NCBI GenBank assembly: GCA_041589455.1
Contig: JBFHVQ010000006.1
Location: forward strand, 1-61,477
Direction: 5' to 3'
Length of the DNA: 61,477 bases
Source: SZUA-229 sp041589455
GTDB lineage: Bacteria; Pseudomonadota; Gammaproteobacteria; SZUA-229
The translations under genes were made by a program, and so were the position numbers. The stretch's first letter is position 1. Each line of letters starts with the position of its first letter. The notes under the pieces are model-generated. The model saw only the letters and a list, made by a program, of their open reading frames with translations. It was not told where the DNA came from and made no database searches. Positions 54,451 through 61,477 of the stretch are shown in pieces.

Positions 54451-54675
54451 ATGAAATACACGACAACTATGGCATTTATCATGCTCAACATCGCAATATC
54501 AACAAGCCATGCACTTGAAACAGAAGAACAGACTGCCGAACAGGAAATCGTCAGCTACTGCCAGCAGCAGGCCGAGCTAGCTGAAATTCAGCAGCCACAG
54601 GAAAAGGCTTTATATATTGATGACTGTGTGAAGAGCTTCACCTCTCAGTATCAAGTTGAGCCAGTGACTGAATGA
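54451..54675 (+). CDS. Small secreted protein of unknown function
   Basis: A 74-residue protein with a signal peptide (residues 1-23, MKYTTTMAFIMLNIAISTSH, cleaved near SHA-LE). The mature part is about 51 residues, acidic, Gln-rich and helical, with two cysteines (EIVSYCQQQAEL and ALYIDDCVKSF) that could form one disulfide in a helical hairpin. GGGAG lies 8 nt before the ATG. The two tandem hairpins at 54683-54794 follow directly. I recognise no named family. Confidence 0.65.
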   Translation: MKYTTTMAFIMLNIAISTSHALETEEQTAEQEIVSYCQQQAELAEIQQPQEKALYIDDCVKSFTSQYQVEPVTE

Positions 54676-54682
54676 TTTGAAT

Positions 54683-54745
54683 ATATTATGCGGCATCAGC
54701 TACTTGTTCAAGCCTATCACTAATAGACCTGAACACGCATAATAT
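54683..54745. repeat. Nested inverted repeat after the small secreted gene
   Basis: ATATTATGCG at 54683-54692 pairs with CGCATAATAT at 54736-54745. TGTTCA at 54705-54710 pairs with TGAACA at 54730-54735, and CTAT/ATAG pair at the centre. The 63-nt unit can form a three-tiered hairpin. It begins 8 nt after the stop codon. It has no T-run. Possibly a 3' UTR structure, an sRNA or a mobile-element remnant. Confidence 0.6.
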
Positions 54746-54751
54746 CTCTCA

Positions 54752-54794
54752 ATAGCCAGCGGGCTCTTACTCCCTGTTTTAGTACGCTGGCTAT
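54752..54794. repeat. Second inverted repeat in tandem
   Basis: ATAGCCAGCG at 54752-54761 and CGCTGGCTAT at 54785-54794 form a perfect 10-bp stem around a 23-nt loop in which TACT and AGTA can pair. It begins 6 nt after the previous element. No T-run follows (ATCCCATC), so it is not a standard terminator. Confidence 0.6.
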
Positions 54795-54969
54795 ATCCCA
54801 TCATAAGCTTCAGCAATATCACACTAGCCCTGTTATTCTCAACGCATAGTTTGAGGCTCTCATATCACAGTTTGTAGATTACTTGATACTACTATCGATC
54901 ACCTTCTCTGCGAGATGATTTTATTGACGATTAATTAAGGTTATCATAGATCCAACAAGCACTTACTGA

Positions 54970-57264
54970 ATGTTATCTATGGGCACTACAATTTTTAATG
55001 CACTGAAAACAATTATACAGGCCGTTAACGACGCATCAGATTTGACGGAGGCGTTAAATATTGTTGTGCAAGCGACACGTAAGGCGCTTAAAGCTGACGT
55101 AGTATCAGTGTATTACCGTGAAATCCAGTCAGGTGAACTAATTCTAATGGCAACTGACGGCCTCAATGCCAACGCGATAGGAAAAATTCGTTTCCCACCG
55201 AACAAGGGTCTGGTAAGTCTGGTAATGAATCAGGCTGAACCCATTAATATCGCAGATGCGCATGTACACCCTAATTACTGCTACGTCCAGGAGACTGACG
55301 AAATATCTTTTCATGGTTTTCTTGGTATCCCGATTATTCATCAACGTCAAACATTAGGCGTGTTGGTCGTCAGACACAAACAGAAGAAGCGCTTTTCATC
55401 CGCACAAGAGACCTTTCTCATCACACTGGCGGCTCAACTGGCTGGCGCCATCTCTTATGCATCACAGAAAGGTGAACTAAGTCACTGGCTCTCAAGTGTC
55501 GAAGGACAGTCATTCTCTATGCAGGGTTTAAGTGGTTCCCCGGGCTATGCAATTGCCAGTGCGCACATTGTTATTGCGACGGCTAATCTCGATGCTGTTC
55601 CAGACAGCAACATATCAAACACACAGATTGAGAGTGAAATAAAATCTCTGGAACATGCAATAACACAGGTTGAACTTGAGTATAGACAGTTATCTGAACG
55701 CATGTCAGACGTCCTGCCAAAAGAAGAACTGGCGCTATTCGAGGTATTCATTTTGATGCTTCGAAGCGAATCACTAATAGATAGTATTAAAAATAGAATT
55801 CATGCCGGACAGTGGGCACAGGCAGCCTTAAGGGACACCATAGCCGAGCACGTTAAACAGTTTGAACAGATGGAAGATGCCTATTTCCGTGAACGGGCTG
55901 TCGATATAAAAGACCTTGGCCGGCGCATACTTCTACACCTGCAAATGCAGCAGCCGAGCGTAAATAGTATTAGCGAGCCAGTTATCCTGGCAGGTGAAGA
56001 GGTCTATGTCTCACACCTCTCAGATATACCCGTTCATTTACTCGCAGGGATTGTTGCTATGCGCGGAGCAACGTCCTCGCATATAGCTATACTGGCCAGG
56101 GCGCTTGGTATCCCCTGTATAATGGGTGTCGATAATTTACCCTTACAGCGCATCAAAGGTGAAACACTGTTACTTGATGGCTATAGTGGCCAGTTATTTA
56201 TCAGGCCTTCACATCAGATTCATCAGGAATATCTGCAACTCATTGATGCCGATAAAAAACTGAATGAGAATCTTAATAAACTGATTAACAAACCCTCACA
56301 TACACTGGATGATGTTCATATACCACTGTATGTCAACACAGGACTATTATCAGACATCGGCCCATCACTCAAAAGTGGCGCTGAAGGCGTTGGTCTATAT
56401 CGCACTGAAATTCCATTCCTGCTCCACGATGGGTTTCCCAGTGAAGATGAACAGGTAAAAATTTATCAGCAGGTACTCAAAAGCTTTAGCCCTCGGCCTG
56501 TAACCTTTCGGACACTGGATATTGGTGGTGATAAATCACTCCCCTACTTTCCAATTACGGAAGACAATCCATTTCTTGGGTGGCGCGGTATTCGTATTAT
56601 GCTGGATCATCCTGAGATTTTTATCACCCAGATCAGAGCCATACTTCGAGCTAACCTGACTACCAGTAACCTGAAGCTGATGTTACCCATGATCAGCGAC
56701 ATTTCTGAAGTTGATACCACACTGGAACTGATCAGAAAGTCATATGATGAACTATCAGAAGACTTCAAGGACCTGCCTTATCCAGAAATTGGCATCATGA
56801 TTGAAGTCCCCTCCGCGATATATCAAATACCGGCCATTGCAAAACGTGTCGATTTTTTTTCAATTGGTAGCAATGACCTGACTCAATATTTACTGGCTGT
56901 CGACAGAAACAACAAACAGGTTGCTGATCTTTATAACAGCCTGCACCCTTCCGTTCTCATGGCGATCAAACAGATAGTTGATCAGGCACATCAATATAAC
57001 AAGCCCGTCAGTGTTTGCGGCGAAATGGCGGGCGACCCTGTTTCAGCGCTCGCATTACTGGGACTTAACGTGGATAGCATGAGTATGAGTGCCAGCAGCT
57101 TACTGAAAGTTAAAAGCCTGATACGTTCATTTAGCAGGCAACAAGCCAATGAGCTTAGTTTACAGGCACTAAAGATGGAGTCTAGCCAGCAGATACAGAA
57201 ATTATTTAATGACGCAATTATCAGTGCGGGCCACGGAGATCTGGTTCACAACCACAACCGCTAA
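54970..57264 (+). CDS. ptsP: Nitrogen phosphotransferase enzyme I (EI-Ntr)
   Basis: A 764-residue PEP-dependent phosphotransferase that starts the nitrogen PTS cascade (EI-Ntr to NPr to EIIA-Ntr). A GAF domain (about 15-165) senses glutamine or 2-oxoglutarate in relatives. The EI N-terminal domain starts near 188 (GLSGSPGYAIASAHIV), and the phosphorylated His is H371 in GATSSHIAILARALGIP. The PEP-binding barrel has LYRTEIPFL, FRTLDIGGDKSLPYF and SIGSNDLTQYLLAVDRNN, with the active Cys in VCGEMAGDP. It is complete. Here it stands alone, 173 nt before rimK. Confidence 0.95.
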   Translation: MLSMGTTIFNALKTIIQAVNDASDLTEALNIVVQATRKALKADVVSVYYREIQSGELILMATDGLNANAIGKIRFPPNKGLVSLVMNQAEPINIADAHVHPNYCYVQETDEISFHGFLGIPIIHQRQTLGVLVVRHKQKKRFSSAQETFLITLAAQLAGAISYASQKGELSHWLSSVEGQSFSMQGLSGSPGYAIASAHIVIATANLDAVPDSNISNTQIESEIKSLEHAITQVELEYRQLSERMSDVLPKEELALFEVFILMLRSESLIDSIKNRIHAGQWAQAALRDTIAEHVKQFEQMEDAYFRERAVDIKDLGRRILLHLQMQQPSVNSISEPVILAGEEVYVSHLSDIPVHLLAGIVAMRGATSSHIAILARALGIPCIMGVDNLPLQRIKGETLLLDGYSGQLFIRPSHQIHQEYLQLIDADKKLNENLNKLINKPSHTLDDVHIPLYVNTGLLSDIGPSLKSGAEGVGLYRTEIPFLLHDGFPSEDEQVKIYQQVLKSFSPRPVTFRTLDIGGDKSLPYFPITEDNPFLGWRGIRIMLDHPEIFITQIRAILRANLTTSNLKLMLPMISDISEVDTTLELIRKSYDELSEDFKDLPYPEIGIMIEVPSAIYQIPAIAKRVDFFSIGSNDLTQYLLAVDRNNKQVADLYNSLHPSVLMAIKQIVDQAHQYNKPVSVCGEMAGDPVSALALLGLNVDSMSMSASSLLKVKSLIRSFSRQQANELSLQALKMESSQQIQKLFNDAIISAGHGDLVHNHNR

Positions 57265-57458
57265 TTATTGCTTTGACAGAACAATAAACACTATCCAAAC
57301 CTGTCAGCTCACACTACAATATTGTTATTCAATAGTTTATCGGCCTGAAGAATCTGTTTGTATTTAGCACCAAACTTCAAGGATGCTTCGAGTAAATATC
57401 TAAAAGATTAATGACTGTCGCGTGAGTAACACACACCGTGGTCCGGAGACAAACCATA

Positions 57459-58364
57459 ATGAAAATTGCAATTTTATCTCGCAATAGAAAACTTTACTCC
57501 ACGCGTCGCCTTGTAGAAGCCTGTGAACAACGGGGTCACGAACCCATGGTACTGGACGTATTGCGTAGCTATATGGATATTGCATCCAGCAAACCACAGG
57601 CACATTTCAAAGGTAAGGAATTACCTCATTTCGATGCCGTGATACCACGAATAGGTGCATCCATTACTTTCTACGGTACAGCCGCACTTCGACAGTTCGA
57701 AATGATGGGTGCATTCCCGTTAAATGAATCGGTAGCCATCTCACGCTCACGGGATAAACTACGCTCCCTACAATTACTCTCACGCAAGGGCGTTGGACTA
57801 CCAAACACCGGTTTCGCACATAACCCGGATGACATTCAGGACTTGATCAAAATGGTCGGTGGCGCACCACTCGTAGTCAAACTGCTTGAGGGAACCCAGG
57901 GCATTGGTGTTGTACTCGCAGAAACCAAAAAAGCAGCAGAAAGTGTTATCGAAGCTTTTATGGGTCTCAAGGTCAATATCCTGGTGCAGGAATACATAAA
58001 AGAAGCCAGCGGTGCAGACATTCGCTGCCTGGTTATTGGTAATAAGGTTGTTGCCGCAATGAAGCGACAGGCACAAGCAGGTGAGTTTCGCTCTAATCTG
58101 CACCGCGGTGGTTCTGCTTCACTTGTCAAAATAACACCCGCAGAACGAGCAACAGCGGTCAAAGCGGCTAAAGTTATGGGCCTGAATGTGGCAGGCGTTG
58201 ACCTGTTACGTTCCGAACGTGGACCACTTGTAATGGAAGTTAACTCCTCTCCAGGGCTGGAGGGCATTGAACATGCCACAGGAAAAGATGTTGCCGGAAT
58301 GATCATCGAATTTATTGAAAAAAATGCCAAACCTCATAATACTCGCACTAAAGGCAAAGGCTAA
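57459..58364 (+). CDS. rimK: RimK family alpha-L-glutamate ligase
   Basis: A 301-residue ATP-grasp ligase that adds glutamates to the C-terminus of ribosomal protein S6 in E. coli and Pseudomonas. It begins MKIAILSRNRKLYSTRRLVE, identical in layout to RimK; an in-frame ATG at 57438 would add seven residues. ATP-grasp motifs are PLVVKLLEGTQGIGVVL, ASGADIRCLVIGNKVVAAMK and GVDLLRSERGPLVMEVNSSP. The M14-like gene begins directly after its stop, so the two form an operon. Confidence 0.94.
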   Translation: MKIAILSRNRKLYSTRRLVEACEQRGHEPMVLDVLRSYMDIASSKPQAHFKGKELPHFDAVIPRIGASITFYGTAALRQFEMMGAFPLNESVAISRSRDKLRSLQLLSRKGVGLPNTGFAHNPDDIQDLIKMVGGAPLVVKLLEGTQGIGVVLAETKKAAESVIEAFMGLKVNILVQEYIKEASGADIRCLVIGNKVVAAMKRQAQAGEFRSNLHRGGSASLVKITPAERATAVKAAKVMGLNVAGVDLLRSERGPLVMEVNSSPGLEGIEHATGKDVAGMIIEFIEKNAKPHNTRTKGKG

Positions 58365-58367
58365 GTG

Positions 58368-59426
58368 ATGAAAAACTCAGACCTGGTCATCAATGGCATC
58401 AACATTAAACCAGGTACACGTACCACAATTGATTTACCCGCAGCCCGCCTATACACCCATGCGCCAATGTCGATACCGGTACATGTGATTAGTGGCAAAA
58501 AAAGCGGGCCTCGACTGTTTCTCAGCGCCGCTATTCATGGCGATGAAATTAATGGTGTTGAAATTATTCGAAGGCTTCTGAAACTTCCTGCGCTGAAGCG
58601 AATCAATGGAACTATTATCGCTGTGCCCATGGTTAATGTTCACGGCCTGATTAATCACTCACGCTATCTTCCAGACAGGCGTGATTTAAACCGTTCTTTC
58701 CCCGGTTCCGAGAAAGGCCCACTTGCATCGAGACTGGCGCATCTGTTTATGACAGAAATAGTCGAGAAAAGCACCCACGGTATCGATATACATACCGGTG
58801 CTATTCATCGTACCAATCTGCCACAGATTCGTGCAAACCTTGATGATGAAGAAACTGACAAACTGGCCAGAGCTTTCGATGTACCGGTGGTTATTTCATC
58901 GAATCTACGTGATGGCTCACTGAGGGAAGCTGCCGCTGAATTTGGTATACCGATGCTTCTCTATGAAGCAGGCGAAGCACTACGCTTTGATGAAGTGTCT
59001 ATACGTGCCGGTGTGAAAGGCATCGTCAATGTTATGAGAATGCTTGAAATGCTACCTGTCAGCAAAAGCAAGAAATCATCTCGCAAAAATCTCGAACCCG
59101 TTGTTGCACGCTCCAGTTCCTGGGCACGAGCACCGGATAGTGGCATTCTGCGTGCCATGGTTCCACTGGGAGGACGAGTCAAAAAAGGCACCTTACTGGG
59201 CGTCGTCGCTGACCCATTTGGTGAAACAGAATCGAATGTTACTAGCCCATTCAGCGGTATTGTCATAGGTCGAACGAATTTGCCGCTGGTTAATGAAGGT
59301 GATGCCTTATATCACATCGCAAGATTTGAAGACATTCAGGAGGTAGAAGCAAAAGTCGATTATTTCCAGGATGAACATTCACCAGAACCTATACCTTACC
59401 CAACGCCTGAAAGCCCGATAATTTAG
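58368..59426 (+). CDS. Succinylglutamate desuccinylase/aspartoacylase family protein
   Basis: A 352-residue M14-like zinc hydrolase. Zinc ligands are H57 and E60 in AAIHGDEINGVE and H142 in GIDIHTGAIHRT; the DRRDLNRSFPG substrate-Arg loop is at 103-113. A C-terminal lipoyl-like barrel (about 235-330, PDSGILRAMVPLGGRVKKG) completes the fold. It starts 3 nt after the rimK stop, with AAAGG upstream; the GTG at 58365 is an alternative. Members of this family next to rimK are widespread. It may remove or trim a RimK product, but this is inference. Confidence 0.85.
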   Translation: MKNSDLVINGINIKPGTRTTIDLPAARLYTHAPMSIPVHVISGKKSGPRLFLSAAIHGDEINGVEIIRRLLKLPALKRINGTIIAVPMVNVHGLINHSRYLPDRRDLNRSFPGSEKGPLASRLAHLFMTEIVEKSTHGIDIHTGAIHRTNLPQIRANLDDEETDKLARAFDVPVVISSNLRDGSLREAAAEFGIPMLLYEAGEALRFDEVSIRAGVKGIVNVMRMLEMLPVSKSKKSSRKNLEPVVARSSSWARAPDSGILRAMVPLGGRVKKGTLLGVVADPFGETESNVTSPFSGIVIGRTNLPLVNEGDALYHIARFEDIQEVEAKVDYFQDEHSPEPIPYPTPESPII

Positions 59427-59828
59427 GTTCGTAATCTCAATTAATACAAGCTCAATTTGCACTGTGCTGAAATTAGTTCAGCACATGAGCTAACTCGTTC
59501 ATATTGACAGATGATCCGCGTGTATAAAAACCAGCCAATGAGATCGCAACTTACTTTAAACCTTCTCCTCTGACATCCACCTTTGATAGACTCTCAATCT
59601 TGAATCCGGGCTTTTTTACTCGCCCTTAAAGTGGAATCCTTATTATTTGCTTTATGGTGGGTGACCTAATTATTTAATATTTCCTAGATAAACTACCCGT
59701 ACATTCGTCCTGAAACTCAGGAAATATCGTGAACAGTGACAATCGACAAGCTAATTAATTCTGACTGCCACCGCCCTTTTTCATTTCAGTTCTCATATTC
59801 TGTAACCAGACTAGAACCTTTAGACAAG
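59427..59828. other. Gene-free spacer with one hairpin
   Basis: About 400 bases between two convergent genes. TGTGCTGAA at 59463-59471 and TTCAGCACA at 59477-59485 form a perfect 9-bp stem with a 5-nt loop, 37 nt after the stop of the M14-like gene. It is a probable 3'-end structure without a T-run. Nothing else was seen. Confidence 0.55.
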
Positions 59829-60710
59829 CTAATACATATTTAGCTTATCGATCACGCGATCTTTAATATCTTCAAAATCAGGCTCACTGATTCCGAGAAA
59901 ATTAAAAATCCCCTGCTTAATCGTACTCCACTCGTTATCCACAATATCCTTACCCAGGGTGATATGGATTTTTGAAATATGCTCAGCCATTTTGAGTATC
60001 GCCAGCATGGTATCCGCCTCGGTGCCATGTTCGTGCCTATCAAAGGTCAGACGCTCAAAGTTATGGTGATCACGGATAGCAATTCGCATTGCTTCTGGCA
60101 ATTTCCAGCTACGCGACACCATATAACCCAGCACTGCATGGTTAGTGGAGTACTGTTTATTCTCATAATCGGTGATACGCACATTGTCAGCATTATAGGC
60201 TCGCTGCATAACATCCTGATAATCGGCATGCTTGCTCATCAATATCGGAATGCCGCAATTGTGAAACAGGCCGAGTGTATAGGCATCATCGGTTGAGCCA
60301 AAGCCCAGCTCATGCACCAGTGTTGCAGCGCTATTGGCAACATCCTGAGCTGACTGCCAGAAATCGCTGAGATCCTGACCACTGAACTGCCCCGCCTGCG
60401 CCTGCAATAGCTGACACTGTACAATATTCTTAACTGCCTTAAGACCCAGCAGCATCGCGGCCTGACGGATCGAGGTAATCTGATTAGCCAGGCCGTAATA
60501 GGGAGAATTAATCGTCTGCAATAACCCCGAGGACAATGCGACATCCTCGCTAATAATTTCGGCGATTGCAGTGAGATCATCCCCGGCTGACTGTATTTTC
60601 GACAGCACATGGGGCTGGGGTGGAATATTATAATGTTTTAACAAACGATCAAGCTCAGCCGTATCAAGTTCCTTGATCTGGGCTGCTGAATCTACCGTAA
60701 CCTGTGTCAT
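59829..60710 (-). CDS. HDOD domain protein
   Basis: A 293-residue cytoplasmic signalling protein. The HDOD fold covers about residues 20-225: LKHYNIPPQPHVLSKIQSAG, DVALSSGLLQTINSPYYGL and TLGLFHNCGIPILMSKHADY. It lacks the complete HD metal-binding pair of true phosphodiesterases, as is usual for HDOD proteins. HDOD proteins act as adaptors in c-di-GMP, chemotaxis or stress pathways; no partner is adjacent. An ordinary protein of this group. Confidence 0.9.
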   Translation of the reverse strand: MTQVTVDSAAQIKELDTAELDRLLKHYNIPPQPHVLSKIQSAGDDLTAIAEIISEDVALSSGLLQTINSPYYGLANQITSIRQAAMLLGLKAVKNIVQCQLLQAQAGQFSGQDLSDFWQSAQDVANSAATLVHELGFGSTDDAYTLGLFHNCGIPILMSKHADYQDVMQRAYNADNVRITDYENKQYSTNHAVLGYMVSRSWKLPEAMRIAIRDHHNFERLTFDRHEHGTEADTMLAILKMAEHISKIHITLGKDIVDNEWSTIKQGIFNFLGISEPDFEDIKDRVIDKLNMY

Positions 60711-61038
60711 ATCACCTTCTTAATAATGAATATGAATACCCGACTATGAGTATAGTCAAGACGGGTCGAAGGATTATAAAGATTTGCTTAGAAAATGATT
60801 TTCGAGCCTGTGTGGCTCCACACTGTTATCGAAACGCTGTACCAGCTGTGTACGAAACTATTTGTTGAGCACTATGGCTAATTTATGGATTAACAAAAGT
60901 ATAACTTGCCCGCTGCTCAGGAAATCGGATCTATTTATACTTCAGAGATGATTTCTGATTACAATCAGAATCAGCCATTTAAAATAATAAAAAGGCAGCT
61001 AATTGGCCACTGCTGTCCCACAGTTAGAGATAAATAAC
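60711..61038. other. Gene-free spacer before the IS4 remnant
   Basis: About 330 bases with no credible gene. The region from about 60990 looks like the outer left part of the IS element, but I cannot find its terminal inverted repeat because the right end lies outside the window. Confidence 0.45.
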
Positions 61039-61107
61039 AAAGCCTGATTCCAAGTTATTACAATGTGAGTGCGAACAAACATCTGTAATAACAGGAGATC
61101 AGGCTTT
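61039..61107. repeat. Large leader hairpin over the transposase start
   Basis: AAAGCCTGAT at 61039-61048 pairs with ATCAGGCTTT at 61098-61107, and TTATTACA at 61055-61062 pairs with TGTAATAA at 61084-61091. The Shine-Dalgarno-like AGGAG at 61093-61097 and the start codon at 61106 lie in or beside the descending arm. IS elements such as IS10 and IS50 use comparable structures to block translation of transposase from read-through transcripts; the same role here is inferred. Confidence 0.65.
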
Positions 61108-61477
61108 GTCAAATCATAACACTGCTTTTCATCAGTTACTAAAGCCTTTATCGAGACATGAGTTTGATGGTTTAGCAAAAATCACATTTGAAAACAAAAA
61201 CTACGTTCAACCAGGAGCTGGGATCAGTTTATCCTATGTCGATGTCGAGGTTATCCAGCCGGAAAAGCCTCCGGAATATTGAGTCGAACTTGCAAGCTCT
61301 ATTCCTCATACACTTAGGCGCCAGACCAGCAACAAAGACAACACTTGCACAATTCAATGAAAAGCAGCCTTTTGAGTAATATCAATCCCTGTTTTATAAA
61401 CTGCTGGAATAACTTAAATCACCATCAGGGACTCACAAATTTAGATTTAAAAAATAACCTTATATTCACTGGTTACT
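61106..61477 (+). pseudogene. IS4-family transposase, N-terminal part, frameshifted and with stop codons
   Basis: The decayed 5' end of a DUF4372/IS4-type transposase, running off the window. The first frame gives SNHNTAFHQLLKPLSRHEFD, the typical opening. A frameshift near 61188 moves homology to another frame: SMSRLSSRKSLRNIESNLQA, LGARPATKTTLAQFNEKQPF. TAA codons at 61377 and 61410 interrupt FE-YQSLFYKLLE-LKSPSGTHKFRF. An intact element would have about 370-390 codons. No transposition activity is possible from this copy. Confidence 0.8.

Overview
This 61 kb window is chromosomal DNA of a flagellated gammaproteobacterium. The evidence is the order of housekeeping genes: rpoE-mucA-mucB-rseC-mucD followed by lepA-lepB-DUF4845-rnc-era-recO, with nadB divergent from rpoE. 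dksA-gluQ, orn/rsgA as neighbours, guaB-guaA, and a cheV-flgA-flgM-flgN block of the Pseudomonas/Vibrio type also fit. The DNA is moderately AT-rich. I cannot name the genus. A SoxXA-binding-like lipoprotein hints at a relative of sulfur-oxidising lineages, but this is weak.

Layout. 1-3.4 kb: flagellar and chemotaxis genes (partial cheV, a soluble zinc-binding-type chemoreceptor, flgA, flgM, flgN), with a near-perfect sigma-28 promoter before flgM. 3.4-13.4 kb: a long minus-strand run beginning with the envelope-stress sigma factor and its regulators, then the MucD protease, and then translation, secretion and RNA-processing genes. A candidate sigma-E promoter lies inside the start of nadB. 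13.4-19.1 kb: nadB, a sulfurtransferase, orn, an M48 peptidase, a small c-type cytochrome and rsgA. 19.1-27.9 kb: an unrecognised protein downstream of a perfect FNR-type box, an SLC13 transporter, a gene-free stretch with a degenerate 28-bp tandem repeat, a compact polyamine operon (speD-speE-ornithine decarboxylase), tadA, a CbiX-like chelatase, a YjdM-like zinc-ribbon protein and a DUF3465 protein. 28-37 kb: guaB and guaA with GGGGACAG-type palindromes, a SoxK-like lipoprotein, xseA, dksA-gluQ and acs. 37-46.6 kb: signalling and envelope genes (a membrane class III nucleotide cyclase with an SH3-like domain, a REC-GGDEF-EAL regulator, lipoproteins, a rhodanese protein) plus pepN. 46.7-49.2 kb: a VOC protein, dapC and dapD.

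49.2-61.5 kb is the accessory-looking part, with long gene-poor AT-rich spacers, palindromes and decayed genes. It holds a small gene broken by an in-frame stop, a probable chemoreceptor tail remnant, a two-gene unit coupling a SET-domain methyltransferase to a diaminopimelate-decarboxylase-like enzyme lacking key family residues, ptsP, a rimK-carboxypeptidase pair, an HDOD protein and, at the right edge, the decayed 5' end of an IS4-family transposase behind a large leader hairpin.

Most genes are ordinary core genes. The best candidate for something undescribed is the SET-methyltransferase/decarboxylase-like pair at 51.6-53.3 kb. Next come the rimK-linked M14 enzyme, the structured elements at 49.26-49.35 and 54.68-54.79 kb, and the FNR-box-associated unknown gene at 19.6 kb. 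No tRNA, rRNA or CRISPR array was recognised by eye.
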